Source: Bacillota bacterium
Lineage (GTDB): Bacteria > Bacillota > Limnochordia > DTU087
Direction of reading: 5' to 3'
Assembly: GCA_012798695.1 (NCBI GenBank)
Contig: JAAZMR010000006.1
Span: 1 to 33,769, forward strand
DNA: 33,769 nt
The position numbers and the translations under genes were made by a program. Positions 1 to 7,301 of this stretch are shown here, piece by piece. Below the pieces are notes generated by a model. The model did no database searches and was not told the origin of the DNA. It saw nothing but the letters and a program-made list of their open reading frames with translations. How positions within the stretch are numbered: position 1 is the first letter of the stretch; every line of letters begins with the position of its first letter.

Positions 1-28
1 AGCCCCGGGGATATCTCCGGGGCTTTAT
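1..28 (+). terminator. GC-rich hairpin before ribU (terminator or riboswitch expression platform)
   Basis: A near-perfect stem (agccccgggg paired with ctccggggct, one G-T wobble, loop of about 4 nt) is followed by TTTATCT. It lies about 50 bp before ribU. RibU genes in Bacillota are often controlled by an FMN riboswitch that ends in such a terminator, but the aptamer would lie left of the window and is not visible. It could equally end an upstream gene. Confidence 0.6.
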
Positions 29-78
29 CTATGTCTGCCTTTCCCCTGAAGACTTAATTCAATGAAAGGGGATAACCC

Positions 79-627
79 ATGATCAATGTAAGGAAAATGA
101 CTATTTTAGCACTATTGGCAGCGATTAGTTTCTTGCTCATGTTTGCCCTGGAGTTTCCCTTACCCGGTTTCCCACCATATCTGAAATACGATCCCTCTGA
201 TGTCTGTGGGCTGCTGGCAGCTTTCTCCTTTGGGCCTGCCGCTGGTTTTGTGGTAGAGCTAATCAAGAGTGTACTCTTCTTCCTCTCCGGCAAATCTGCT
301 GATGGTATCGTGGGAGCAACAGCGGCCTTGGTAGCAGGGGGAAGTTTCGTATTAGTGGCCGGCCACGTGTATGCATACGGCAAACGCTCACCGATCACGG
401 CACTCTTCGCCGGCACCATTGTCATGACCTTGGGAATGGTCAGTGCTAATTATTTCATCTTCTTACCTCTTTGGGGACTGCCCACCAGCCAGATCAAACT
501 ACCCTTGGTTATTTCTATGATAGGTTTTAACCTAGTTAAGGGAATCATCACATCGATACTGACTCTTGTTCTACATCAGAGCCTAAAAGGCAAGATTACG
601 CTAACCAGTATGGAAGCCCGCCGATAG
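79..627 (+). CDS. ribU: ECF transporter S component, RibU-like (riboflavin uptake)
   Basis: The product is a 182-residue, very hydrophobic protein with about five to six membrane segments, the usual size of an ECF S component. S components bind a vitamin in the membrane and work with the shared EcfT and EcfA/A' energising module, which is not in this window. The segment around residues 30-45 reads PGFPPYLKYDPSDV, which matches the F-P-x-x-LKYD-x-SD signature of the RibU family; riboflavin is therefore the likely substrate. The ATG has an AAGGGG ribosome site about 8 nt upstream. The hairpin at the window start may be the terminator of an FMN riboswitch. The stop codon lies in the loop of the downstream terminator. 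The S-component fold is sure; riboflavin specificity is likely but rests on the motif. Confidence 0.87.
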   Translation: MINVRKMTILALLAAISFLLMFALEFPLPGFPPYLKYDPSDVCGLLAAFSFGPAAGFVVELIKSVLFFLSGKSADGIVGATAALVAGGSFVLVAGHVYAYGKRSPITALFAGTIVMTLGMVSANYFIFLPLWGLPTSQIKLPLVISMIGFNLVKGIITSILTLVLHQSLKGKITLTSMEARR

Positions 628-642
628 TCGCGGGCTTCTTTC
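613..642. terminator. Bidirectional terminator between ribU and the NlpC/P60-like gene
   Basis: A perfect 9-bp stem (gaagcccgc with gcgggcttc) encloses an 8-nt loop that contains the ribU TAG stop. TTTC follows on the plus strand. On the minus strand the same hairpin is about 20 nt past the end of the convergent gene, so it can end both. Confidence 0.75.
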
Positions 643-657
643 CCTGCTATCGTTCTG

Positions 658-1296
658 TTATCGTTTGATCAGCCTTCCCGCTCCAGCGAAACTGCGTTTC
701 CAGTAATCGCCACCTACTCGCACCCGAGTCAGCACTACCTTTCCTTGGCTCTGGGAGGCGGTGACGATCTGCATCAATTGGCCTTGCCTCCCGGCATACA
801 AGGCGACACCATTAATGCCATAGCCTTCTGTCCCGAAGAAAACCAGATCCCCGGGCATTAGCTCCTCTGGTGCCAATGGTCTCACATTCCATAGATAAAG
901 TGTCTTGCTGCTAGCATCGTTGACTAAAGTCTCCTCAGAATTGGCCCTATAGGAAAATCGGAGATCGGGGTAGACGGCTTGATAAGCATTGATCACAAGC
1001 CCCGAAGCATCGATGCCAGCTTGCTTACCAGGCTGGGCCCCTTGGGCTATCTTCTGCAGGTAATCAGGTATGGTATCTTGCCCTCCATAGAGATAGGCAA
1101 CACCCTGCCACATTCCATCATCAATCTGATACTCAACCGTGACGTATTGTTTGGCTGCTGCTAACGCCTGCTGTGCCTCTGAATCCGAGAAGGCTAGTAC
1201 GGTTGTAGGCCCAATCATGAGGCAGGTCACAACTAGCAAGATCAGTAACCTCCAATGAGATATACAACCGGTGTACTTGGCTCTGCTTGTCCACAC
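658..1296 (-). CDS. Secreted NlpC/P60-like protein lacking the catalytic residues
   Basis: The N-terminus is a signal peptide (basic start, hydrophobic core LLILLVVTCLMIG, likely cleavage after VLA near residue 35), so the protein is exported. The rest follows the NlpC/P60 peptidoglycan endopeptidase pattern: YLYGG near 68-72, a DxSGL motif near 96-100 and PGDLVFFGT near 148-155. Active family members have Cys in DCSG and His in the I-S-H-V-G motif. Here DASG has Ala at 97 (codon GCT) and the His position is Gly at 163 in INGVALY. The enzyme is therefore probably inactive and may bind cell wall instead. I chose the GTG at 1296 because AAAGGGAG lies about 10 nt upstream; an in-frame GTG at 1329 lacks such a site. 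It is convergent with ribU. Confidence 0.75.
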   Translation of the reverse strand: MWTSRAKYTGCISHWRLLILLVVTCLMIGPTTVLAFSDSEAQQALAAAKQYVTVEYQIDDGMWQGVAYLYGGQDTIPDYLQKIAQGAQPGKQAGIDASGLVINAYQAVYPDLRFSYRANSEETLVNDASSKTLYLWNVRPLAPEELMPGDLVFFGTEGYGINGVALYAGRQGQLMQIVTASQSQGKVVLTRVRVGGDYWKRSFAGAGRLIKR

Positions 1297-1420
1297 ATTA
1301 CTCACTCTCCCTTTATTATCGGCTGCCACTGCTACCGGTTAGCAACGGAGCGGGAGCCAATCAGTCTCTACTACTTGTTTTTCGTATGCCTGTTAGTTTC
1401 TCCTTCAATAGATTAAAAAC

Positions 1421-1475
1421 GGTAGGGAGTATGACGCTCCCGTCGCTAAAGAGCGGAAGCGTTGTACTCCCTACC
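1421..1475 (-). terminator. Long 55-nt hairpin with T-run on the minus strand
   Basis: The outer arms ggtagggagta and tactccctacc are perfect complements. Pairing continues inward through tgacgct/agcgttg with two G-T wobbles, then, after one mismatch, a few more pairs around a roughly 9-nt loop: about 22 bp in all. On the minus strand GTTTTTAAT follows directly, so it fits a Rho-independent terminator for the small minus-strand gene at 1539-1649. It is unusually long for that role. Confidence 0.55.
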
Positions 1476-1538
1476 CAGGCTCAACCAGACATGGTGGTCT
1501 AGTGTGTCCACAGCTGTAGAGTAAGCTAGATAGCAGAC

Positions 1539-1649
1539 TTAATCATTGGATCGGTTGCATAATAGGCAAAGAATTATCGCCGCAGCTATGGCTAGCAATA
1601 TGGGACAGCAACTGGATAACTCAAAAGCATTACTACTACGCCTACTCAT
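1539..1649 (-). CDS. 36-residue small membrane protein, unknown function
   Basis: This short reading frame begins at ATG with GGAAAGGGG about 8 nt upstream and ends at TAA. The peptide has a basic, polar start (MSRRSSNAFELSS), then one hydrophobic stretch from about residue 14 to 31 (CCPILLAIAAAIILCLLC) containing four Cys at its edges, and a polar NRSND tail. It would make a single-pass membrane peptide. A terminator-like hairpin lies about 65 nt past the stop. The size and pattern recall short hydrophobic sporulation peptides such as the YjcZ group, but the sequence does not carry their Gly/Tyr-rich start, so no family is assigned. The ribosome site, clean membrane segment and terminator support a real gene. 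Confidence 0.5.
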   Translation of the reverse strand: MSRRSSNAFELSSCCPILLAIAAAIILCLLCNRSND

Positions 1650-1862
1650 AATCTTAACCCCTTTCCTAGATCATCGCCATTAGCCATCAATCGAAGATCA
1701 GACTTGGAACCCAGCGATGTACTACAATATACGTGAGATTATGTCACCCGTAACAGGACCAAACTCCGATTTGCGGTGAGCCTATGACAAATGGAGCCGA
1801 GCCCTTAGGTATCCACCAGGGGCTCCCTTCCTGGACTATTGTCCTTATGTATAGGGGAAATA

Positions 1863-1890
1863 GAAAAACCCCCACTAGTCCAGTGGGGGG
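1863..1890 (-). terminator. Rho-independent terminator after the ferritin-like gene
   Basis: On the minus strand the stem CCCCCACT/AGTGGGGG (8 bp, loop of 5) is followed by TTTTTCTA. It lies about 50 nt past the stop of the ferritin-like gene and is the clear terminator of the MFS/ferritin-like pair. Confidence 0.85.
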
Positions 1891-1938
1891 CCTGGGATAT
1901 TGAGGGAACTAAAGCTGCCTACTATGGACCTGCCAACT

Positions 1939-2682
1939 CTAACACCTGCAATGCCGCTGAAAAGCCTGAGCAAATAACCGCAAATGCAGCTCCTCATCTT
2001 TGATGATTCGGGCCAGAATCGCCCTAATGTATCTATCGTCAATCAACTCGATATGCTGACGATAGGTCTGGATCGCTGCCTGCTCTGCATCAATATCACT
2101 CTGCAGTTGCTCACAGGGGTGTCCGGGTAAGTATGATACATAACTAGCATCCCAGAACCGACCCTGGCCGTCCATATACATCGGTGGCTGGCCAAGCAGT
2201 TTAATCAGCTCTGCTAGGATCTCCATATGATGCATTTCTACGATAGCTACCCCTTCTAGGAGCTCGGTAACTTCTGCAAACTCTTCCGGCATGTCATAAT
2301 GATGGAAGAGATACTGATTGATCGCGGTCATCTCACTGACCATACCGGCATAATCGTCCAGTAATAGCCGGGCATATTCGGGATTGGGGCACTCTACCCT
2401 AATGGGGGGATATGGTTCATGTACTTCGGGAATCCTTAGAGGGCGCCCATGGACTATCCTCTCCGCCCCCCTGTCCCTGCAGTCACTTCTGCCTAGCTCC
2501 TCTCTGCAGCATAGGAGCGATTCAAAGAATGCCTGGTGATCCATTTCATCTCGCCTAATCTCTTCAATAGAGTGGTTTAGCGCCCTGCAGGGAGCGGCAT
2601 TGGCCATCCGCCGGTAAAACTCAACCGCCTCAGCCTCATCTCTGGCTGCCTCACTGACCATTTCCCAAAACTTGTCACTCAC
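1939..2682 (-). CDS. Ferritin-like (rubrerythrin/CotJC-type) di-metal protein with one and a half ferritin units
   Basis: The 247-residue product carries repeated ferritin-fold metal motifs. The N-terminal half has one helix pair (DEAEAVEFYRRM, then RRDEMDHQAFF). The C-terminal part has a complete four-helix set: EMTAINQYLFHHY, VEMHHMEILAEL, EQAAIQTYRQH and DEELHLRLFAQ, that is Glu, ExxH, Glu, ExxH. This is the ligand set of rubrerythrin, ferritin and Mn-catalase di-iron or di-manganese sites, and a role in peroxide removal or metal handling is likely. Several Cys lie between the halves and the C-terminus ends CRC. I chose the GTG at 2682, which follows a near-ideal TTGGAGGTGATT ribosome site; the longer frame to 2778 would run into the upstream MFS gene. 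It follows that gene by 55 bp on the same strand, then a terminator. Confidence 0.8.
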   Translation of the reverse strand: MSDKFWEMVSEAARDEAEAVEFYRRMANAAPCRALNHSIEEIRRDEMDHQAFFESLLCCREELGRSDCRDRGAERIVHGRPLRIPEVHEPYPPIRVECPNPEYARLLLDDYAGMVSEMTAINQYLFHHYDMPEEFAEVTELLEGVAIVEMHHMEILAELIKLLGQPPMYMDGQGRFWDASYVSYLPGHPCEQLQSDIDAEQAAIQTYRQHIELIDDRYIRAILARIIKDEELHLRLFAQAFQRHCRC

Positions 2683-2737
2683 AGGAATCACCTCCAACAC
2701 ATTGTATGCCCGTGTATAGGAAAATGGTCCTGAGTCT

Positions 2738-3952
2738 TTACCGAAAAGGTTGGGATTTGGCTGGCATGCCTGCCTCATGCCGGCGTCGCTGCAGCAGATG
2801 AGTCAAGACTGCTGCTATTACCATAAGCATACTCAACACTACCATGCCGGTACGCAAACCCACAGTATCGGCCACCATGCCCAAGAGCCAAGGCATAAGC
2901 ATGGCACCAATACCTGCTACTGTAGAAAAGTATCCCGCCAGCGGGGAAACCCATTGGGGATAGCCACTAGCACCACACGCTACAATGGTGGGGAAAATCC
3001 CAGAACAAAAGAAGCCTGCCAAGGCAAAGAGCAGCATAGCCGAGACAGGGCTGGGAGCTATCGCCCCTAGACCTACTGCTGTTGCTGTCCCTCCACACAA
3101 GAGCAGCATTAGCGTCAAATATTCCATCTTTTGGGAAATAATGCTACAAACCAGTCTTCCGATCGTCAACCCTGCCCAGAAAAATGATACAACTCCAGCA
3201 CCAAAGGCCGCCGTACTAGAAAAATTGCGCATAAAGAAAGTTGTGATCCAGCCGGTAATACTAACTTCTACACCTACGTAAATCACCATGATCAGCCCCA
3301 GTGTCAGTATGCCTGGAGCCATTACCATTTCTTTGAGGGATACCTCTCGGGAGGCTGTTGCGGTATGCTGTTGGCTATCCGACTCAGCCCGGGGGTCTGA
3401 ATCAGAGAGTTCAAATAGTGTATTAGGCATAGCCTGCCACACAAAGATGGATACCAGGTAGCACAAAGCGACAAAGAAAAAGAAGCTCTGCCAAGCTATT
3501 CCGCCCATCAGCATTACACCAATGATGGATGGTCCCAACCAAGCCCCCAGAGCAAAGAATAGATGCAATCGGTTGAGAGCGGGCCCAGGATTATCGTTAC
3601 TCCAATGGGACACAAAAGCATTAAAGCTAACCTCCAAAATACCCCAACCGATTCCCATAATCACAGCACTAGCCAACACCAATGGCCATTGAGGTGCCAA
3701 GGGAATCATGACCAGACCCACCCCTAGGCATAGCAAGCCAGCAAAGACTACTCGTTTGGGTCCAAAATGAGACATAAGACCATGGGTAGCCCCAGAAGCA
3801 CAAACTTGGCCCAGTGACAAGAGCAAGAATAGGCTGCCGGCCCTGCCTAAACTCAGTGAAAACTTAGTGATCAAAAAAGGCAGTGTAGGCCCAAAAACGG
3901 TCGCCACGAACCCCAATATAGTATAGAGAGCATACAAGACTGTCCAGTGCAT
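2738..3952 (-). CDS. MFS transporter, FucP/FHS-like
   Basis: The 404-residue product has about 12 hydrophobic segments and a central charged loop near residues 185-205 (SDSDPRAESDS). This is the standard MFS layout of two six-helix halves. The segment NRLHLFFALGAWLGP near residue 130-145 resembles the N-x-x-H-x-F-F-x-x-G-x-x-x-x-P motif of FucP-type sugar symporters, so import of a sugar or similar solute is a reasonable guess; the substrate is not defined. The start is the ATG at 3952, with TAGGAG about 8 nt upstream, rather than the in-frame ATG nine codons earlier. It is divergent from the methyltransferase gene and probably cotranscribed with the ferritin-like gene. Confidence 0.8.
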   Translation of the reverse strand: MHWTVLYALYTILGFVATVFGPTLPFLITKFSLSLGRAGSLFLLLSLGQVCASGATHGLMSHFGPKRVVFAGLLCLGVGLVMIPLAPQWPLVLASAVIMGIGWGILEVSFNAFVSHWSNDNPGPALNRLHLFFALGAWLGPSIIGVMLMGGIAWQSFFFFVALCYLVSIFVWQAMPNTLFELSDSDPRAESDSQQHTATASREVSLKEMVMAPGILTLGLIMVIYVGVEVSITGWITTFFMRNFSSTAAFGAGVVSFFWAGLTIGRLVCSIISQKMEYLTLMLLLCGGTATAVGLGAIAPSPVSAMLLFALAGFFCSGIFPTIVACGASGYPQWVSPLAGYFSTVAGIGAMLMPWLLGMVADTVGLRTGMVVLSMLMVIAAVLTHLLQRRRHEAGMPAKSQPFR

Positions 3953-3993
3953 AGATCTACTCCTATCTAGGGACGACAAGCCTTCCCCCGTGG

Positions 3994-4006
3994 TATAATT
4001 AGCCCA
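3994..4006 (+). promoter_or_regulatory. Perfect -10 box placing the transcript start on the ATG (leaderless)
   Basis: TATAAT at 3994-3999 is followed by six bases (tagccc) and then ATG. With the usual 7-nt spacing from the -10 box the first transcribed base is the A of the start codon. No Shine-Dalgarno sequence lies upstream. The -35 region (about 3971-3976) is a poor match to TTGACA. Confidence 0.5.
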
Positions 4007-4683
4007 TGAGTAGGATAGCGTATCTCACACAGAAATACCAGCTCAAATGGAATCATATTGAGCTCCCCGGGCACAGCTTGCAGATCATAAGTGTAGCAGA
4101 TATCGAGATCCTGTTGGAAGAGGTCAATCATGAAGATGATCTGCCTTTTTGGGCTAGTCTGTGGCCGGCCGCCCGCGGCCTAGCTGCTTTCCTTTGGGCA
4201 GATCAACACATTGCCGGCATTAAAGCTCTGGAACTCGGGGCTGGGACAGGCCTCCCCGGCATTGTGGCCGCCTTAAGAGGTGCCCATGTAGTCCAAACAG
4301 ACTTCATCCCCGATGCCTTGGTCTTCTGCCAGGAGAATGCAGCCTTAAATGGGGCAGAAACTATACGGCAGGTACTGGCTGACTGGCGTACTTTCCAGGT
4401 CCCCGGCCGCTTTCCTTTGATCTTCGGTTCAGATATCCTTTATGAGCCGGCCCTGCATGTGAACTTGGTAGAAATAATGGACAAAAAACTGGCACCTGGA
4501 GGGCGAATTCTGATCGCTGATCCAGGTAGAAAGACGGTAATGCAATTTCTTCAATTGGCAGAAGCAGCCGGTTTTGCCTGGGATGTCGAGGAGATTTTCA
4601 TCCCAGGGGAACCGGCTCTTCACCATGTGCGAGGTAACAAACCCACTGCTATTGATATTCTAAAGCTCTCCCGGCTGGAGTAA
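4006..4683 (+). CDS. METTL20/family-16-type class I SAM methyltransferase (possible protein lysine methyltransferase)
   Basis: The 225-residue product is a Rossmann-fold methyltransferase. LPFWASLWPAARGLA (about 46-60) is the signature N-terminal element of the seven-beta-strand protein methyltransferases (METTL20, EEF2KMT, Nnt1 group). Motif I is LELGAGTGLPG (75-85), and SDILYE near residue 146 fits the post-II D-x-x-Y element. METTL20 and its bacterial homologues methylate lysines of the electron transfer flavoprotein beta subunit. Here etfBA lie in the next operon, convergent and about 1.4 kb away, which makes EtfB a candidate substrate; this is inference from family and context. There is no ribosome site and a -10 box sits 6 nt before the ATG, so translation is probably leaderless. 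A ribosomal or other protein target remains possible. Confidence 0.75.
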   Translation: MSRIAYLTQKYQLKWNHIELPGHSLQIISVADIEILLEEVNHEDDLPFWASLWPAARGLAAFLWADQHIAGIKALELGAGTGLPGIVAALRGAHVVQTDFIPDALVFCQENAALNGAETIRQVLADWRTFQVPGRFPLIFGSDILYEPALHVNLVEIMDKKLAPGGRILIADPGRKTVMQFLQLAEAAGFAWDVEEIFIPGEPALHHVRGNKPTAIDILKLSRLE

Positions 4684-4717
4684 ATACCTGATTCTCTCTG
4701 GAATGGCTTGCTCCCAG

Positions 4718-6109
4718 CTAGATCAGTTTCCCCGGATTGAGAATCAGTTTTGGGTCAAACGCTGTCTTCAGCCGCCGCTGCAGCGAGACTAAAGCATCGC
4801 CCAGATCTTCGATCAGGTATTCTCGTTTGGAGATACCGATTCCGTGCTCTCCCGAGACCTGACCCCCCAACTCCTTACCTTTGGCATAGAGAAGATCCAT
4901 GATTTCGTCCATCTTCTCCTTCCAAAGGACTCTATCCATATCATCCCGCAGTATATAAACATGCATATTGCCATCACCGGCATGACCGAAACTGCGGATG
5001 CGGATACCATATTGACTCTCTAGCTCTTTAGTATAATTAATAAAGACAGCAATCTGATCACGAGGGACCACTACATCCACTTCGTCCATATCACTTTCCG
5101 CCTTGAGGGCCTCCAAGAAGGCGCCCCGGGCATCCCAGATCCCTTCCTGGCGCTCGAGAGTATCCGCGATGAGCACATCTTCCGCCCCTGCTTCCAGGCA
5201 AATATCACCGGCTGCTTCATAGATTTCTTCTAACTCCACAGGGCTGTTGCCATCAAAGCGCAGCAAGAGGTAGGCTGGAGCCGTTTTGTGGGGAAAAGTC
5301 TTGCCCAGGTATTTTTCTGCACTCAAGATTACATCTCGCTCCATAAACTCCATGGCCTGTGGTATGATGCGGCTCCTGATAATCTGAGGCACTGTACCAA
5401 TAGCCTGCTCCAAGGAGGGGAAAGGCACCAGCAAACTGAGCACCTTACGAGGCAAAGGCAGCAGCTTAACAACTATCTTGGTCATGATCCCCAATGTACC
5501 CTCTGAACCGATCATCAAATGCAAGAGGCTATAGCCTGATGAATTCTTAGCAATCTTGCCACCTAGCTCAATTATATCTCCATTAGGCAAGACTACTTCC
5601 ATGCCGGTGACGTAATCTCGGGTAACCCCATATTTTACAGCCCGCATGCCGCCGGCATTAGTAGCTACATTCCCACCTATAGTGGCACTTTTCTCACCGG
5701 GATCAGGGGCATAGAGAAACCCCATCTTCTCTACCATCTCCTGAAAATCGAGCAGAATGACTCCCGGTTCCACCGTAGCCATCAGATTATCTTCATCAAT
5801 TTCTAGTACACGGTTGAGTCTTGCCGTAGATAACAAGATCCCACCATGTAAAGGTACACAGCCACCACAAAGCCCCGTACCGGAACCCCGGGTCGTCACC
5901 GGGATGCCCTTTTCATACGCATAACGCATGATCGCTGAAATGGCTTCTGTATTATCCGGTTCTACAACAATTTCCGGGAAAGCCCGCGCTTCACCTAACT
6001 CATCATGGGCATAGTCTTCGAGAATCTCATCACCTATGAGGACATAGTCTTCACCCACCAGGTTAGTCAGATAGGCGATATCGGCATCAACCAGCTTGGA
6101 ATACTGCAT
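4718..6109 (-). CDS. FAD-linked D-lactate/glycolate dehydrogenase, LctD/GlcD type
   Basis: The 463-residue product is a VAO-family flavoenzyme. The FAD_binding_4 domain occupies about 1-220, with TTRGSGTGLCGGCVPLHGG (72-90), TIGGNVATNAGGMR near 145 and GSEGTLGI near 202. The FAD-oxidase C-terminal domain carries FGHAGDGNMH near 378 and SGEHGIG near 420. It oxidises a 2-hydroxyacid, most likely lactate. The gene overlaps the end of etfA by 23 bp and follows etfB-etfA in the same order as lctBCD of Acetobacterium woodii. There the complex drives NAD+ reduction by lactate at the expense of reduced ferredoxin. GGGGGAAG precedes the ATG. No lactate permease or GlcF-like iron-sulfur subunit is adjacent, which supports EtfAB as electron acceptor. 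Glycolate or another hydroxyacid cannot be excluded. Confidence 0.85.
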   Translation of the reverse strand: MQYSKLVDADIAYLTNLVGEDYVLIGDEILEDYAHDELGEARAFPEIVVEPDNTEAISAIMRYAYEKGIPVTTRGSGTGLCGGCVPLHGGILLSTARLNRVLEIDEDNLMATVEPGVILLDFQEMVEKMGFLYAPDPGEKSATIGGNVATNAGGMRAVKYGVTRDYVTGMEVVLPNGDIIELGGKIAKNSSGYSLLHLMIGSEGTLGIMTKIVVKLLPLPRKVLSLLVPFPSLEQAIGTVPQIIRSRIIPQAMEFMERDVILSAEKYLGKTFPHKTAPAYLLLRFDGNSPVELEEIYEAAGDICLEAGAEDVLIADTLERQEGIWDARGAFLEALKAESDMDEVDVVVPRDQIAVFINYTKELESQYGIRIRSFGHAGDGNMHVYILRDDMDRVLWKEKMDEIMDLLYAKGKELGGQVSGEHGIGISKREYLIEDLGDALVSLQRRLKTAFDPKLILNPGKLI

Positions 6110-7301
6110 TAGGACTTCCCCCTTCCTTCAACACCTGTGTAAGAGCTGGTACAACTTCATATAGATCTCCCACCAGCCCATAGTGAGCTACATCGAAGAT
6201 GGGCGCATCGGGATCGGTATTGATGGCAAAAATGACATCCGCACCCCGCATGCCAGCTACATGCTGGATGGCACCAGATATGCCACACGCGATATATAAC
6301 CGGGGACGAACTGTCCGGCCACTCATGCCCACCTGCTGAGTATAATCAGCCCATCCTTGCTCCACTAGGGGCCGAGTCACACCCATAACTCCACCGAGTT
6401 GATCAGCCAATTCCCCTAAGAGCTCCAGTCCCTCGGGTCTGGCTATCCCTCGCCCGGCAGCTACAATGATTTCGGCATCAGTAATGGAACTAGCCACTTG
6501 GTAAGGCTTGAATCCAACTATCTTGATGCCGGATTGCAGCGAGCTCTCCTCGATCTTGCAGTGGACGATCTGGCCATCAGGCTTGGTTACCTTGGCCGCC
6601 ATGGGCATCACCTTGTGCCTTACCGTAGCCATTTGGGGGCGATGCCGCGGAGTTACTATCTGGGCCATAACGTTGCCACCAAAGGCTGGGCGGGTCTGGA
6701 CTAGGTCGCCATTCCCCTTCACAGAAAGAGAAGTACAATCAGCAGTAAGGCCGGTCCTCAGGCGAGCAGCTACCCGCGGGGCCAAAGATCTACCCACCGA
6801 AGTGGCACCCATGAGGATAATATTGGGCTTGATCTCACGCACTAAATCTACCATTATGCCAGTATATGGTTCAATCCGAAAATGCTCCAATTCGGGATGA
6901 TCATACAGATATACCCGGTCTACACCATACTCTAAGAGCTTACCCGCCTCAGACTCGATCTTGCTGCCGGCGAGAAATACCGCTACCTGTTCACCCAACT
7001 CCCCTGCCAATTCTAGGCCCTTACCAATTAATTCATAGGTAACCGGCTGAACTTTGCCCTGCCGCTGTTCGGCGAAAACCAAAACACCTTTGTATTGCGC
7101 TTTGTCCACAGCACCGACCGCTTCCGATTTCTCCAACCAGATGGCGCTAGTAGGGCAGGCTTTAATACAAAGACGGCACAGGCGACAGGAGTCGGTAAAT
7201 TCTATGGACTGGTCACGCATCTCTACCCCACCAAAGGGGCAGGCTTCTACACACTGACCGCAGAGTGTGCAAAGATCCTGATCTACCCGCATGCCGCTCA
7301 T
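6087..7301 (-). CDS. etfA: Electron transfer flavoprotein alpha subunit with N-terminal 2[4Fe-4S] ferredoxin domain (LctC-like)
   Basis: Residues 1-60 form a bacterial-type ferredoxin with two CxxCxxCxxxCP clusters (Cys 11, 14, 17, 21 and 39, 42, 45, 49). The rest is EtfA: an N-terminal alpha/beta domain with MGATSVGRSLAPRVAARL near 155, and a C-terminal FAD domain with SGRTVRPRLYIACGISGA and AINTDPDAPIF. This fused form is typical of EtfA partners of bifurcating or confurcating dehydrogenases, including LctC of acetogens. The fused clusters probably carry electrons from ferredoxin. The ATG overlaps the etfB stop (ATGA), and the gene overlaps the downstream dehydrogenase, so the three are translationally coupled. 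Confidence 0.92.
   Translation of the reverse strand: MSGMRVDQDLCTLCGQCVEACPFGGVEMRDQSIEFTDSCRLCRLCIKACPTSAIWLEKSEAVGAVDKAQYKGVLVFAEQRQGKVQPVTYELIGKGLELAGELGEQVAVFLAGSKIESEAGKLLEYGVDRVYLYDHPELEHFRIEPYTGIMVDLVREIKPNIILMGATSVGRSLAPRVAARLRTGLTADCTSLSVKGNGDLVQTRPAFGGNVMAQIVTPRHRPQMATVRHKVMPMAAKVTKPDGQIVHCKIEESSLQSGIKIVGFKPYQVASSITDAEIIVAAGRGIARPEGLELLGELADQLGGVMGVTRPLVEQGWADYTQQVGMSGRTVRPRLYIACGISGAIQHVAGMRGADVIFAINTDPDAPIFDVAHYGLVGDLYEVVPALTQVLKEGGSPNAVFQAG

Noticed and set aside
1-78. FMN riboswitch within the window
   Set aside because: Only a terminator-like hairpin is visible; none of the conserved aptamer sequence is present inside the window.
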